The notes: a model not told the origin generated them from the letters alone. DNA of 64,000 bases from Cyclobacteriaceae bacterium (GCA_026003355.1 BPHC01000006.1:62001-126000), one strand, 5' to 3'; shown: positions 44,686-56,283, numbered from the stretch's first letter. Numbers and translations: made by a program.

Positions 44686-46014
44686 ATGAATAAAATCTGG
44701 CTCATCATACAGCGCGAAATACTAAACCGCATACAGAAAAAATCATTCCTCATAACCACCATTTTGGTGCCACTTATTTTTCCGGCCATTATAGGGGTAC
44801 TGATTTACATTATGGTAAAGGAAATAGAATCGGCCAGACCCGACACGGTATTGGTGGTAGATGAAAGCGGCCGGTGCAGCCTGGACAGCACCCGGCGGTT
44901 TCGGTTCGTTCCGTTAAATACACCTTTAAACGAAGCCAAAAAGGTGTTCCAGCAAAGCGAAAATTTTGCCCTGCTCTATATTCCCGATTTTGATCTGGAC
45001 AGCCCCGAAGGCTTTGCACTCTATACCCGCGAAAACCCAAGCATTGAAAAAATAGAGTCGTTGCGGAACATCCTGAAAGATCGCATCCATGACCTGAAGC
45101 TTGAAGCCTACCACATCGACAGGGAAGTACTTAAAAAACTGAAGGTTGATGTAAACATCAAACAATTCAACATTACCGAAACCGGAGAGGAACAATCCAG
45201 CAACTCCGGCATTTTGTACGCAGCCGGGTTTATACTGGGAATACTTATTTACATGTTCGTAATGATTTATGGCGTTCAAATAATGCAGGGAGTAATTGAC
45301 GAAAAAAGCTCGCGCATTGTAGAGGTAATTGTTTCATCGGTTAAGCCCTTTCAACTTATGCTGGGAAAAATAATTGGCATAGCCTCGGTTGGTTTACTGC
45401 AGTTTCTTATCTGGATTGTGCTGATAAGCGTGCTCTCTTCGGCCGTATTTGCCTACTTCGGCATGAATATGCCCCAGCAGGAACTCATGGAACAAATGTC
45501 GGTGCAAATGGGTAATGAAGAAGTACAACAGGCCATGCAAAAACAAAACCCCCAGATGTTTAAACTCATGCAGCAGGTTAACCAAATTCCTTTCGGAAAA
45601 ATTACACTGGTATTCCTGTTTTATTTCCTTGGGGGGTATTTGCTGTATGGTGCCCTGTTTGCCGCAGTAGGAAGTGCGGTAGATTCCATTCAGGATTCCC
45701 AGCAGTTTCAGTTTCCTATTACACTACCCCTGCTCATCGGCTACATCGGGTTGTTTATGTTCATTCTCCGCGACCCGCACGGGCCGGTAAGCTTCTGGCT
45801 GTCGGTTATTCCTTTTACCTCGCCCGTGGCCATGGTAGGCCGTATTGCCTTTGGTGTGCCCAGCTGGCAACTGGCCCTCTCCATGGCCCTGCTGGTAGGC
45901 GGGTTTATTCTTACCACCTGGGTTGCCGGACGCATCTATCGCGTGGGTATTCTCATGACCGGAACCAAAGTAAACTACAAGGTGCTGGCCCGCTGGTTTA
46001 TGATGAAGGGCTGA
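44686..46014 (+). CDS. ABC exporter permease subunit (NatB-like)
   Basis: The 442 residues have one membrane helix near the N-terminus ('ITTILVPLIFPAIIGVLIYI'), a large extracytoplasmic domain (about 45-175) and five or six more helices, for example 'AAGFILGILIYMFVMIYGVQ' and 'LLQFLIWIVLISVLSSAVFA'. The ABC-2 type signature 'MQGVIDEKSSRIVEVIVSSV' (family: EKxxR-E) is clear. An inserted Met/Gln-rich loop ('QQELMEQMSVQMGNEEVQ') lies between helices. It partners with the NatA-like ATPase encoded just upstream. NatB-type permeases export sodium or amphipathic compounds. The kinase gene starts 22 bases downstream. Confidence 0.85.
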   Translation: MNKIWLIIQREILNRIQKKSFLITTILVPLIFPAIIGVLIYIMVKEIESARPDTVLVVDESGRCSLDSTRRFRFVPLNTPLNEAKKVFQQSENFALLYIPDFDLDSPEGFALYTRENPSIEKIESLRNILKDRIHDLKLEAYHIDREVLKKLKVDVNIKQFNITETGEEQSSNSGILYAAGFILGILIYMFVMIYGVQIMQGVIDEKSSRIVEVIVSSVKPFQLMLGKIIGIASVGLLQFLIWIVLISVLSSAVFAYFGMNMPQQELMEQMSVQMGNEEVQQAMQKQNPQMFKLMQQVNQIPFGKITLVFLFYFLGGYLLYGALFAAVGSAVDSIQDSQQFQFPITLPLLIGYIGLFMFILRDPHGPVSFWLSVIPFTSPVAMVGRIAFGVPSWQLALSMALLVGGFILTTWVAGRIYRVGILMTGTKVNYKVLARWFMMKG

Positions 46015-46035
46015 TTTTTATCAAATTTACCGGGC

Positions 46036-47247
46036 ATGCCCCGTGCCGAACAATATAGCCCCCACACCAACCTGAAATGGATTGTGCTGGGTGCCTCGGT
46101 TATGATCAGCGCAGGGTCTATCTGGTACACCAATGTGCTGGTTAAACAGCTCAAAGACCGCGAACGCCAGCAGATAGAACTCTTTGCCCGTGCACTGGAA
46201 TACACCCTGGCCGGCCAGCCCGATGAAAACATATTGTTTGTTACCGAGGAAATCATCCTTAAAAACAACTCCATTCCGGTAATCTGGATCACCCGCGATG
46301 GGGAGTATCAATACCGCAACGTTGACGTGGAAAGCAACTGGAGCGAAGCACGAAAACGCAAGGCGCTGGATAAGGAACTGGAACGCATGAAGGCCCTGTA
46401 CGATCCCATACCAATTACTTACAGAAATGAACTGGGCGAGACGGAAGAATATGGCTATGTGTATTACCGCAATTCGTTTCTGCTTACCCAGCTTACCTAC
46501 TATCCGTTTATCCAGCTGTCGGTTATTGCCATTTTTGCCTTTATATCGTACCTGGCTTTTAACTATTCGCGCATAGCCGAGCAAAACCAGGTGTGGGTAG
46601 GGTTGGCCAAAGAAACCGCCCACCAGCTGGGCACTCCGCTATCCTCGCTCATGGCCTGGGCAGAAGTGCTGCGCGAAGACCCCGGCTTAAAAAACAAGGA
46701 AATCATATCCGAACTGGAAAAAGACATCCGCAAACTATCCATCGTTACCGAGCGGTTCTCCAGCATAGGATCGGTGCCTGCGCTTAAAACAGAAAACATT
46801 GTTGCCCTGGTACATCATGTTATTAACTACTTCCGGCCACGCATTTCTTCACGAATAAGCCTGGAAGTGTACAGCCTTTCAGACACCCTTATGGCGCGCG
46901 TAAACGCCCCGCTGTTTGAGTGGGTGCTCGAAAACCTGTGTAAAAATGCCGTTGATGCCATTGGCACCTCCGGACGCATTGCCATAAAAATACTCAGAGG
47001 CAGTAACCGCAAAATTTACATCGACATCTCAGACACCGGCAAAGGCATTGCCCGCAGCAATTTGCCCCTTGTTTTCAAGCCCGGTTTCACCACCAAAAAA
47101 AGAGGATGGGGGCTGGGCCTGGCCCTGGCCAAACGAATTATTGAAAATTACCATAACGGCAGAATTTTCATTAAATCTTCAGAAGAAAACCAGGGGACAA
47201 CTTTTCGGATTGAGCTTCCGGCAGAACCTTCGGGAACCGGACAATAA
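46036..47247 (+). CDS. Sensor histidine kinase
   Basis: The 403 residues have a membrane helix at about 15-35, an extracytoplasmic domain of about 120 residues, a second helix at about 155-178 ('FIQLSVIAIFAFISYLAFNY') and the kinase core. His196 in 'KETAHQLGTPLSSLMAWAEV' is the phospho-acceptor. The ATPase domain has 'WVLENLCKNAVDAIGTSG', 'DISDTGKGIA', 'VFKPGFTTKKRGWGLGLALA'. The phrase 'FTTKKRGWGLGL' replaces the usual 'FTTKxxGxGLGL' almost exactly. No response regulator is adjacent. It lies just after the NatAB-like exporter, so it may control that exporter or sense its substrate; this is only inference from order. Confidence 0.85.
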   Translation: MPRAEQYSPHTNLKWIVLGASVMISAGSIWYTNVLVKQLKDRERQQIELFARALEYTLAGQPDENILFVTEEIILKNNSIPVIWITRDGEYQYRNVDVESNWSEARKRKALDKELERMKALYDPIPITYRNELGETEEYGYVYYRNSFLLTQLTYYPFIQLSVIAIFAFISYLAFNYSRIAEQNQVWVGLAKETAHQLGTPLSSLMAWAEVLREDPGLKNKEIISELEKDIRKLSIVTERFSSIGSVPALKTENIVALVHHVINYFRPRISSRISLEVYSLSDTLMARVNAPLFEWVLENLCKNAVDAIGTSGRIAIKILRGSNRKIYIDISDTGKGIARSNLPLVFKPGFTTKKRGWGLGLALAKRIIENYHNGRIFIKSSEENQGTTFRIELPAEPSGTGQ

Positions 47248-47262
47248 TCAACCCCTAAATTA

Positions 47263-47293
47263 TTGGCTAAACGCCACAATCATGCTACTTTTG
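47263..47293 (+). promoter_or_regulatory. Bacteroidota-type promoter of atpD
   Basis: TTG (47263-47265), 20 bases, TACTTTTG (47286-47293). Both boxes and spacing fit the Bacteroidota consensus. A transcript would start near 47300, within or just after a hairpin ACCTGCC/GGCAGGT at 47296-47315. Confidence 0.65.
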
Positions 47294-47352
47294 CGACCTG
47301 CCTGAAGGGGCAGGTTTATTTACGCACAAACCGCTTTCAAAACACACAATAG

Positions 47353-48861
<1,509 letters not shown>

Positions 48862-48867
48862 ACAACC

Positions 48868-49119
48868 ATGCACCTCGAAATACTTACACCGGAAAGAAAA
48901 ATCTTCGAAGGCGAAGTGAGTATTGCTACCCTGCCGGGCGCTGACGGCTCCTTCCAGGTGCTCGATAACCACGCCCCGCTGGTAAGCCTGCTGAAAGAAG
49001 GTATCATTGAATATAAAGACAAAACCGCAACCCACACCGTGCGCATTACAGGCGGTGTGGCAGAGGTGCTGTCGAACAGGGTGATGGTACTGGCCGACGG
49101 TACCCTGGACAGCCAATAA
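48868..49119 (+). CDS. atpC: ATP synthase F1 subunit epsilon, N-terminal domain only
   Basis: These 83 residues match the N-terminal beta-sandwich of epsilon ('MHLEILTPERKIFEGEVSIA', 'LPGADGSFQVLDNHAPLVSL', 'ITGGVAEVLSNRVMVLADG'). The usual protein is 130-140 residues. The C-terminal helical hairpin, which inhibits the motor in E. coli and binds ATP in others, is absent. A clean TAA ends the gene and I see no downstream continuation in other frames, so this is the natural length, common in Bacteroidota. The subunit couples the rotor ring to F1. It is co-transcribed with atpD. Confidence 0.92.
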   Translation: MHLEILTPERKIFEGEVSIATLPGADGSFQVLDNHAPLVSLLKEGIIEYKDKTATHTVRITGGVAEVLSNRVMVLADGTLDSQ

Positions 49120-49133
49120 TTTAACCAGGCTTT

Positions 49134-49463
49134 TTATCTGCCTGCGCCCGTACCATCCGGGCGCTTTTGCTTTCTGAACAACCGGCTGAAAAACCGCTTT
49201 TCAAACGACCAGAAAAAAGTAAACTGCCCGAAAATCGCTCCGTATATCAAAAGAAAAATATTGTACACCGGCAGTATGAGCACATAATAGATTACAGTTG
49301 CCCACAGTGGCCGCTGCCCATCAGGAAACCACCAGGCAAAAAGGGGGTACTTCAGCAACAGTACGGTGGTGCCGGTACAGGCAAACACCAGCAAAACCAC
49401 CACCACCTGAAGCGTGTTTTTAAGCCCCCACCGGGCCTTAAGTCTTTCAGTCCAGCGCGCCAT
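49134..49463 (-). CDS. DUF6787-family small membrane protein
   Basis: The start at 49463 ('MARWTERLKARWGLKNTLQV') gives 109 residues; the longer reading would overlap the upstream gene by 74 bases. Two membrane helices ('VVVVLLVFACTGTTVLLLKY' and 'TVIYYVLILPVYNIFLLIYG') flank the conserved 'WWFPDGQRP'. The tail 'GQFTFFWSFEKRFFSRLF' is characteristic of the family. The function is unknown. Its start overlaps the end of the RluA-type gene by 17 bases, so the two are co-transcribed. Confidence 0.7.
   Translation of the reverse strand: MARWTERLKARWGLKNTLQVVVVLLVFACTGTTVLLLKYPLFAWWFPDGQRPLWATVIYYVLILPVYNIFLLIYGAIFGQFTFFWSFEKRFFSRLFRKQKRPDGTGAGR
49144..49168 (+). terminator. Rho-independent terminator after atpC
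   Basis: Stem GCGCCCG (49144-49150), loop TACCATC, stem CGGGCGC (49158-49164), followed by TTTT. It lies within the last codons of the convergent DUF6787 gene. Confidence 0.55.
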
Positions 49464-50151
49464 TTTCGTATTTAAGGCCCTTAAAGTAATTCCATATTTT
49501 TTCATCCGGTAACGGTGCACGGATAATTACCGCTGTTTTTTTTACCGGGTGGGTAAAGGCAAGCGAAAAAGCATGCAGATGAATGCGTCCATCGGCATTG
49601 CTCCGGTAAAAGCCATACTTCACATCGCCAACTATGGGGCATCCAATGGCTGCCAGCTGAGACCTTATCTGGTGTGGCCGCCCGGTTAATGGCCGTACTT
49701 CCAGCAGATAAAAGCCACCCTGCCGGCCCAACAGCCTGTAACTAAGCTCACACCGCAAAGCGGCCGGAACCTCAGTGGAATAAACTGTGGCCTTATTTTT
49801 TTCTTCCGATTTTCTGAGCCAGTGTACCAGCGTATCGGCAGCCTGAGGGGGCTCACGGTCCACCACAGCCAGGTAGTTTTTTTCTGTTTGCCGGTTTCTG
49901 AACAGAGCATTCATACGGGTAAGGGCCTTTGAAGTGCGGGCAAACACTACTACGCCGCTTACGGGCCGATCGAGACGGTGCACCACGCCCAGATATACTG
50001 CGCCGGGCTTATGATATTTTTCCTTAATATACAGCTTAGCTGTTTCAGCCAGCGGCACGTCTCCGGTACAGTCGCCCTGCACCAGCTGGCCCGCCTGCTT
50101 GTTCAGCGCCAGCAGATGATTATCTTCGTACAAAACCTGCGAATGAAGCAT
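49447..50151 (-). CDS. RluA-family pseudouridine synthase
   Basis: The 234 residues contain the catalytic motif 'LGVVHRLDRPVSGVVVFART' with the essential Asp in 'HRLD', and further family blocks 'NYLAVVDREPPQAADTLVHW', 'YRLLGRQGGFYLLEVRPLTG', 'GRPHQIRSQLAAIGCPIVGD' and 'IHLHAFSLAFTHPV'. There is no S4 RNA-binding domain, so it resembles the RluA/TruC type and modifies rRNA or tRNA uridine. The exact target cannot be fixed from sequence alone. It is divergent from the serine hydrolase gene with 96 bases between the starts. Confidence 0.85.
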   Translation of the reverse strand: MLHSQVLYEDNHLLALNKQAGQLVQGDCTGDVPLAETAKLYIKEKYHKPGAVYLGVVHRLDRPVSGVVVFARTSKALTRMNALFRNRQTEKNYLAVVDREPPQAADTLVHWLRKSEEKNKATVYSTEVPAALRCELSYRLLGRQGGFYLLEVRPLTGRPHQIRSQLAAIGCPIVGDVKYGFYRSNADGRIHLHAFSLAFTHPVKKTAVIIRAPLPDEKIWNYFKGLKYENGALD

Positions 50152-50247
50152 CCCTGTTCAAATATAAAATTTGCCTTGCACCGGCAGGGGGCAAAGTACG
50201 TTTATTTAGGTGTTACCCAAATCATCCCGCCTGTAAAGAAGCCAATA

Positions 50248-51132
50248 ATGGTTTTTGTTTTAATCGCCCTTGCTGCTCTCCTTTCCTGTTCTTCAGGGCA
50301 GAATATAGCCGGTTTGGAGAGCCGGCTGAGACGTCATTTTGAAGCACAACAAGGTGTATTTGCCGTGGCCTTTAAGGACCTGAGCAGCGGAGAAAGCCTG
50401 TTCATTAACGAAAATGAAGTATTCCACGCGGCCAGTACCATGAAAACCGCCGTAATGATTGAGGTGTACAAACAAGCCGCACAGGGCCGCTGGCAGCTGT
50501 CTGATTCCGTGCCGGTAATAAACGATTTTACCAGCATTGCCGATGGCAGCAGGTTTTCGCTGCGTGCAGAAGATGACAGCGAAAAAGAGCTCTACAACCG
50601 GGTTGGAAAAAAGCAAACGTTATACAACCTGGTGTACGACATGATTATCAGAAGCAGCAACCTGGCTACAAACATCCTGATAGAATATGCAGAAGCGCAA
50701 ACGGTTACCCGCAGCATGCGCCAGCTGGGAGCCCCGCATATACAGGTGCTGCGGGGTGTGGAAGACATCAGGGCTTATGAAAAAGGTATGAACAATACCA
50801 TTACCGCATACGACCTATTGGTAATTTTCGAAAAGCTGGCCACCGGCCAGGCGGTTAATGCCGAAGCCTCTGATCAAATGATTGCCATTTTGCTCGATCA
50901 GCAATTCAATGATGTGATACCGGCACGCCTTCCGCCAAACGTAAAAGTTGCACATAAAACAGGATTCATCACCGGCGTTCATCATGACAGCGGCATCGTT
51001 TTCCTGCCCGATGGCCGCAAATACGTGCTGGTACTGTTATCGAAAAACCTCCCTGATATAAACCAGGGAACCATTGCTCTGGCGCGGGCCTCGGAGATGA
51101 TTTACGAATTTATGATGCAGAAATCCCGTTAG
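50248..51132 (+). CDS. Class A beta-lactamase-type serine hydrolase, lipoprotein
   Basis: The start at 50248 gives 294 residues with a lipoprotein signal '[18 protein letters not shown]' (lipobox LLSC); the longer reading runs antisense through the RluA-type gene and is rejected. The nucleophile motif is '[17 protein letters not shown]' (SxxK), the second is '[12 protein letters not shown]' (SSN where class A has SDN), and the third '[10 protein letters not shown]' (KTG). The region '[20 protein letters not shown]' occupies the place of the omega loop, with a Glu but without the exact ExxLN. It may be a penicillin-binding-like peptidase or a weak beta-lactamase. Real resistance cannot be inferred. 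It ends 4 bases into the convergent prfC gene. Confidence 0.8.
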   Translation: MVFVLIALAALLSCSSGQNIAGLESRLRRHFEAQQGVFAVAFKDLSSGESLFINENEVFHAASTMKTAVMIEVYKQAAQGRWQLSDSVPVINDFTSIADGSRFSLRAEDDSEKELYNRVGKKQTLYNLVYDMIIRSSNLATNILIEYAEAQTVTRSMRQLGAPHIQVLRGVEDIRAYEKGMNNTITAYDLLVIFEKLATGQAVNAEASDQMIAILLDQQFNDVIPARLPPNVKVAHKTGFITGVHHDSGIVFLPDGRKYVLVLLSKNLPDINQGTIALARASEMIYEFMMQKSR

Positions 51133-52718
51133 CGGGGCACATCCCATTCGGATGTAAAATGAAACGCGATTTCGGGAGAATTTTCCTGCACCATCTGCAA
51201 CCAGGCCTTCGATTCGGCCATAAAAACAGGTTTTCCGTCTTTGTCGCGGGCTATGTGGCGCTGCCTGGAAGCGATGAATGCCTGAAGTTTCTTGGGGTCG
51301 CTGCAGCTTATCCAGCAGGCCTTGTAAATATTCTGTGGTACAAACCGTACAGAAGCTCCGTATTCATGCAGCAGCCTGAACTGAATTACCTCAAACTGCA
51401 GTGCTCCCACCGTGCCCACTACCTTGCGGGAGCCCAACTCGTAGGTAAACAGCTGGGCAACGCCTTCTTCCATTAGTTGCTGCAATCCTTTTTCCAGCTG
51501 CTTCGATTTCATGGCATCGAGGTTCTCAACCTCTTTGAATATTTCGGGCGAGAAGCTGGGTATGCCGGTAAACATCAGCTTCTCCCCCTCGGTAAGCGTA
51601 TCGCCAATTTTCAGATTTCCCGTATCATAAATACCCACTATATCACCCGGCCAGGCTTCATCAATGGTCTCGCGGTCCTGTGCCATAAAAGCGGTGGCGT
51701 TCGAAAAGCGCAGGTTTTTGCCCTGCCTTACATGAAAATAGTTGTTACCCCGTTGAAAACGCCCGGAACACACGCGTACAAAGGCAATCCGGTTGCGGTG
51801 GCGCGGGTCCATGTTGGCGTGAATCTTAAAAACAAAACCGGTAAACCCCGGCTCGTTTGGTTCTACTGTGCGCACATTGGTGTTGCGATGCACCGGTGCC
51901 GGTGCAATACGAATGAACGTATCGAGCAACTCGCGCACACCGAAGTTGTTCACGGCACTGCCAAAAAAAACGGGGGCCACCCTGCCCTCAAGATATTCGC
52001 TTGTATTAAAGGCGGGGTAAACCCCTTCTATCAGTTCCACATCGTGCCGCAACTGTGTGGCATATTGTTCGCCTATCAGCTGGTCAAGCTCTTGGCTGTG
52101 TATATCCTTAATTTCAACCCCGTCTTCAACCACCGTGCGGCTGGGCGTAAATAGCAGCAGGTTTTTATCGTACAGGCTGTAAACACCCTTAAACGTTTTG
52201 CCCATACCTATGGGCCAGGTTAGCGGCCTTACTTTAATATTGAGCTTGTTTTCTATTTCATCCAGCAGATCAAACGGGTCTCGCCCCTCGCGGTCAAGTT
52301 TGTTTATAAAGCAAATTACCGGCGTGCTGCGCATACGGCATACCTCCATTAGCTTCTCGGTTTGAATCTCCACGCCTTTTACGCAGTCAATCACCATCAC
52401 CACGCTGTCAACAGCCGTAAGGGTGCGGTATGTGTCTTCGGCAAAGTCCTGGTGGCCGGGTGTGTCGAGCAAATTGATTTTGATGTCTTTGTAAGTAAAA
52501 CCCATAACCGAAGTTGCCACCGAAATGCCGCGCTGTTTTTCAATTTCCATCCAGTCGCTGCGGGCGTGGTCTTTTATTTTGGCCGACTTTACCGCTCCGG
52601 CTTTTTGAATGGCACCCCCAAACAGCAGAAGCTTTTCGGTAAGGGTGGTTTTGCCCGCATCGGGGTGGCTGATGATTCCAAAGGTTCTGCGCCTGCTTAT
52701 TTCCTGCATTAATTCCAT
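51129..52718 (-). CDS. prfC: Peptide chain release factor 3
   Basis: The start at 52718 ('[20 protein letters not shown]') gives 529 residues, the usual length; a longer reading adds unrelated upstream sequence. G-motifs: G1 '[19 protein letters not shown]', G2 near '[11 protein letters not shown]', G3 'LDTPGHQDF' and G4 '[11 protein letters not shown]'. The domains after GTPase ('[20 protein letters not shown]', '[15 protein letters not shown]') match RF3. It recycles RF1 and RF2 from the ribosome after termination. It is divergent from dnaK with about 205 bases between the starts. Confidence 0.95.
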   Translation of the reverse strand: MELMQEISRRRTFGIISHPDAGKTTLTEKLLLFGGAIQKAGAVKSAKIKDHARSDWMEIEKQRGISVATSVMGFTYKDIKINLLDTPGHQDFAEDTYRTLTAVDSVVMVIDCVKGVEIQTEKLMEVCRMRSTPVICFINKLDREGRDPFDLLDEIENKLNIKVRPLTWPIGMGKTFKGVYSLYDKNLLLFTPSRTVVEDGVEIKDIHSQELDQLIGEQYATQLRHDVELIEGVYPAFNTSEYLEGRVAPVFFGSAVNNFGVRELLDTFIRIAPAPVHRNTNVRTVEPNEPGFTGFVFKIHANMDPRHRNRIAFVRVCSGRFQRGNNYFHVRQGKNLRFSNATAFMAQDRETIDEAWPGDIVGIYDTGNLKIGDTLTEGEKLMFTGIPSFSPEIFKEVENLDAMKSKQLEKGLQQLMEEGVAQLFTYELGSRKVVGTVGALQFEVIQFRLLHEYGASVRFVPQNIYKACWISCSDPKKLQAFIASRQRHIARDKDGKPVFMAESKAWLQMVQENSPEIAFHFTSEWDVPR

Positions 52719-52923
52719 GAATACACAGTAACTGAACCGCGAAAGTATAAAAGCGCGCTTTACCGGCCGACAGAAAGCCCAAAAAGTCCTGAAAACCGGT
52801 AGGAATGAACAATTATCTGCCAATGTGGCATATTTTCCCGCCATTAACCCGACTGGCATTTGCATTGATGAAACAATTATGCATAAGCACTACACATCAC
52901 AGGAAACCTTAACATATACTGCC

Positions 52924-54828
52924 ATGGGAAAAATTATTGGAATAGACTTAGGAACAACCAACTCGTGCGTTGCCGTAATGGAAGGCAATGAGCCGGTGGT
53001 TATACCCAACAGCGAAGGCCGCCGAACCACGCCTTCGGTGGTGGCTTTCATGGATGGTGGCAAAGGCGAACGTAAAGTGGGCGACCCCGCCAAGCGTCAG
53101 GCCATTACCAACCCCAAAAACACCATCATGTCCATCAAGCGCTTCATGGGCAAAAAATATTCTGATGTAAAGGAAGAAATGAAAATGGTGTCGTACCAGA
53201 TCGAGCAGGGCCCGAACGACACCGTGCGGGTGCGCATTGGCGACCGCCTGTACACCCCGCAGGAAATTTCGGCCATGATTTTGCAAAAAATGAAATCTAC
53301 TGCCGAAGACTACCTGGGTCATCCGGTTACCGAGGCCGTTATAACCGTGCCGGCCTACTTTAATGATGCCGAACGCCAGGCTACCAAAGAGGCAGGGCAA
53401 ATTGCCGGCCTGGATGTTAAGCGCATTATTAACGAGCCCACAGCAGCCGCACTGGCCTACGGACTCGACAAGAAAAACAAAGACATGAAAATTGCCGTGT
53501 ACGACCTGGGTGGCGGTACTTTTGATATATCCATTCTTGAACTGGGCGATGGCGTGTTTGAGGTAAAATCCACCAACGGTGACGTACACCTGGGTGGTGA
53601 CGACTTCGATATGCGCATCATTAACTGGCTGGCCGATGAGTTCAAAGCTGAACACAACGTAGATTTGCGCAAAGACCCGATGGCCCTCCAGCGGCTCAAG
53701 GAAGCAGCCGAAAAAGCCAAGATTGAACTTTCAAGCTCGCAGGAAACCGAAATAAACCTGCCGTACATTACCTCCATTGACGGAGTGCCGCAGCACCTGG
53801 TAAAAAAATTAACACGTGCTAAATTCGAGCAGCTTATAGACGACCTGGTGCAACGTACTCTTGAACCGTGCCGCAAAGCCGTAGCCGATGCCGGCATTAC
53901 CGTAAACGATATTGACGAGGTAATACTGGTTGGCGGTTCAACCCGCGTACCCCGCATACAGGAAGTAGTAGAGAAATTCTTTGGTAAAAAGCCATCGAAA
54001 GGTGTTAACCCCGATGAAGTGGTGGCCGTGGGTGCCGCTATACAGGGCGGTGTGCTTACCGGTGAAGTAAAAGATGTGCTCCTGCTGGACGTTACCCCGC
54101 TGTCGCTGGGCATCGAAACCCTGGGAGGGGTGTTTACAAAGCTCATCGAAGCCAACACCACCATACCCACCCGCAAATCCGAAATCTTTTCCACAGCTGC
54201 CGATAACCAGCCTTCGGTCGAGATACACGTGTTGCAGGGTGAGCGGCCCATGGCCAAAGACAACCGGACCATAGGACGCTTTCACCTCGATGGCATTCCG
54301 CCTGCACCACGCGGCATCCCACAGATTGAGGTAACCTTCGATATCGATGCCAACGGCATACTGCACGTTTCGGCTAAAGATAAAGGTACAGGCAAAGAGC
54401 AGAAAATACGCATTGAAGCCTCCAGCGGCCTCACCGAAGCCGAAATTGAACGCATGAAACGCGAAGCACAGGCCCATGCCGAAGAAGACCGCAAGGCCAG
54501 GGAACGTGTTGAAAAAATAAACCAGGCCGATTCGCTGATATTCCAGACCGAAAAACAACTGAAGGAATATGGCGACAAACTGTCGGAAGGCAACCGCAGT
54601 GCCATTGGCAGCGCCCTTGAAAAGCTAAAAGAGGCTCATAAAAATCAGGATGTAACTGCCATCGATACCGCCATTGCCGCCCTGAATGCCGCCTGGCAGG
54701 CTGCCTCACAGGAAATGTACCAGGCTACCCAGCAGGGTGCAACCCCCAATGCCGGCCAAACCAGCGGCAACACTTCCGATAACAATGTTTCGGATGTAGA
54801 ATACGAGGAAGTGAACGATAAAAAATAA
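52924..54828 (+). CDS. dnaK: Chaperone DnaK (Hsp70)
   Basis: The start at 52924 ('[20 protein letters not shown]') gives 634 residues; earlier Met codons would add an unrelated leader. The three Hsp70 signatures are visible: 'IDLGTTNS', '[15 protein letters not shown]' and '[20 protein letters not shown]'. The substrate-binding domain includes '[20 protein letters not shown]', and the lid ends in '[12 protein letters not shown]' (EEVD-like tail of bacterial DnaK). DnaK folds nascent and stressed proteins with DnaJ and GrpE, whose genes lie at 41-42.6 kb. A terminator follows 24 bases after the stop. Confidence 0.97.
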   Translation: MGKIIGIDLGTTNSCVAVMEGNEPVVIPNSEGRRTTPSVVAFMDGGKGERKVGDPAKRQAITNPKNTIMSIKRFMGKKYSDVKEEMKMVSYQIEQGPNDTVRVRIGDRLYTPQEISAMILQKMKSTAEDYLGHPVTEAVITVPAYFNDAERQATKEAGQIAGLDVKRIINEPTAAALAYGLDKKNKDMKIAVYDLGGGTFDISILELGDGVFEVKSTNGDVHLGGDDFDMRIINWLADEFKAEHNVDLRKDPMALQRLKEAAEKAKIELSSSQETEINLPYITSIDGVPQHLVKKLTRAKFEQLIDDLVQRTLEPCRKAVADAGITVNDIDEVILVGGSTRVPRIQEVVEKFFGKKPSKGVNPDEVVAVGAAIQGGVLTGEVKDVLLLDVTPLSLGIETLGGVFTKLIEANTTIPTRKSEIFSTAADNQPSVEIHVLQGERPMAKDNRTIGRFHLDGIPPAPRGIPQIEVTFDIDANGILHVSAKDKGTGKEQKIRIEASSGLTEAEIERMKREAQAHAEEDRKARERVEKINQADSLIFQTEKQLKEYGDKLSEGNRSAIGSALEKLKEAHKNQDVTAIDTAIAALNAAWQAASQEMYQATQQGATPNAGQTSGNTSDNNVSDVEYEEVNDKK

Positions 54829-54851
54829 ATATAACACGCGCACAACCTAAC

Positions 54852-54880
54852 AAAAGGCTGCCCTTGGAGGCAGCCTTTTT
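54852..54880 (+). terminator. Rho-independent terminator after dnaK
   Basis: Stem AAAAGGCTGCC (54852-54862), loop CTTGGA, stem GGCAGCCTTTTT (54869-54880). The stem ends directly in the T run. Confidence 0.85.
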
Positions 54881-54927
54881 CATTGGTATTAAACAAAGTA
54901 AAAGTCAACGATGTTATAACAACCTCC

Positions 54928-54935
54928 TATCTTTG
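54928..54935 (+). promoter_or_regulatory. Candidate -7 promoter element of lysC
   Basis: TATCTTTG fits TAnnTTTG, 26 bases before the ATG at 54961 and after the dnaK terminator, so lysC needs its own promoter. No TTG is found at the usual distance. Confidence 0.4.
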
Positions 54936-54960
54936 CCTTCTGAATTTAACCCTCACCAAC

Positions 54961-56283
54961 ATGTTGGTTTTAAAATTCGGAGGCACCTCGGTAGGCAAAC
55001 CGGAACGCATGAAAAAAATTGCTCGCCTGGTTACGGAAACACCAGGACAGAAAATAGTAGTGCTTTCGGCCCTGGCAGGCACAACCAATGCCTTGGTTTC
55101 AATAGGAGAACACCTGTTAGGCGGCCATGCCGAAGCAGCCGAAACCGAAATTGCAGCACTCGAAAAACATTACCAGGCCTTTGTTCAGGAGCTTTACCAA
55201 TCAGACGGTTTTCTGGCTATTGGCCAGGAAATAGTTAGTCGCTTTTTTGTTTTCATGCGCCTGCTGGCCGCCGGGCAATTTGACGATAAGAGCTATCGCG
55301 AACTGCTGGCACAGGGAGAACTCATCTCTACAGAGCTTTTCTATCAATACCTTCAGGAACAAAAAATTACTTCCCGACTGCTACCGGCCCTTCATTTTAT
55401 GTCGATAGATGAGAACGAAGAACCTGAGCTCGAAAAAATAAGCCAACGCCTTAAACCACTCATCGCTTCACTTAAAAACATCGACATTGTAATAACGCAG
55501 GGCTACATTTGCCGCAACCACCGCAATGAAATTGATAATTTGAAACGCGGTGGCAGTGATTATACGGCCTCGCTTATCGGTGCAGCTCTAAAGGCCGATG
55601 AAATTCAAATCTGGACCGACATTGACGGCATGCACAACAACGACCCCCGCGTGGTGGACAAAACCATTCCCATATCGGAATTAACGTTTGATGAAGCCTC
55701 TGAGCTGGCCTACTTCGGTGCCAAAATACTACACCCCTCTACTATTGTGCCTGCGCAGAAGTACGGCATTCCGGTACGCCTGAAAAATACCATGGACGAA
55801 AAAGCCCCCGGCACCCTCATCAGCAACAAGGGTACAGCGGGTACCTGCAAAGCTGTGGCAGCCAAAGACGGCATTACGGCCATTAAAATCAAATCTTCGC
55901 GCATGCTTATGGCCTACGGCTTTTTGCGCAGGGTGTTCGAAGTTTTCGAGCATTACCGCACCCCCATTGACATGATCAGTACCTCCGAAGTGGCCGTTTC
56001 GCTTACCATTGACAACACCCGGCACCTGCCGGAGATAAAACAGGAGCTCGAAAAATTCGGCAGTATTGAGGTAGATACCAACCAAACCATTGTTTGCATA
56101 GTTGGCCATAAAATCGAAGGGCAACAGGGCATATTGGAACGCGTTTTCGGAGCTTTGAGCCAGGTGCCCATTCGTATGGTTTCGGTGGGCGGCAGCGCCA
56201 ACAACATTTCGCTGCTCATCCCCTCCGACTATAAAAAACAGGCGCTCACAGCCCTTAACAAACAACTGTTTGGGCTCCCCTGA
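54961..56283 (+). CDS. lysC: Aspartate kinase
   Basis: The start at 54961 ('MLVLKFGGTSVGKPERMKKI') gives 440 residues. The kinase domain has 'KFGGTSVG', 'ITQGYICRNHRNEIDNLKRG' ending in 'GGSDYTASLIGAAL', and 'IWTDIDGMHNNDPRVV'. Two ACT domains follow (about 300-440: 'TAIKIKSSRMLMAYGFLRRV', 'IVGHKIEGQQGILERVFGAL'), which normally bind lysine or threonine for feedback control. It is monofunctional, with no homoserine dehydrogenase fused. It makes aspartyl phosphate, the first step to lysine, threonine and methionine. Its 5' end follows the dnaK terminator. Confidence 0.95.
   Translation: MLVLKFGGTSVGKPERMKKIARLVTETPGQKIVVLSALAGTTNALVSIGEHLLGGHAEAAETEIAALEKHYQAFVQELYQSDGFLAIGQEIVSRFFVFMRLLAAGQFDDKSYRELLAQGELISTELFYQYLQEQKITSRLLPALHFMSIDENEEPELEKISQRLKPLIASLKNIDIVITQGYICRNHRNEIDNLKRGGSDYTASLIGAALKADEIQIWTDIDGMHNNDPRVVDKTIPISELTFDEASELAYFGAKILHPSTIVPAQKYGIPVRLKNTMDEKAPGTLISNKGTAGTCKAVAAKDGITAIKIKSSRMLMAYGFLRRVFEVFEHYRTPIDMISTSEVAVSLTIDNTRHLPEIKQELEKFGSIEVDTNQTIVCIVGHKIEGQQGILERVFGALSQVPIRMVSVGGSANNISLLIPSDYKKQALTALNKQLFGLP

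Noticed and set aside
49978-50247. Longer N-terminus of the serine hydrolase
   Set aside because: It is antisense to the RluA-type gene, and the lipoprotein signal begins at 50248.
50248-51132. Clinical-type beta-lactamase resistance gene
   Set aside because: The SDN motif is SSN and the omega-loop ExxLN is not exact, so only a serine hydrolase of that fold is claimed.
53457-54272. 271-residue minus-strand frame opposite dnaK
   Set aside because: Overlapping antisense frames of this kind under dnaK are known annotation artefacts; no family motif seen.
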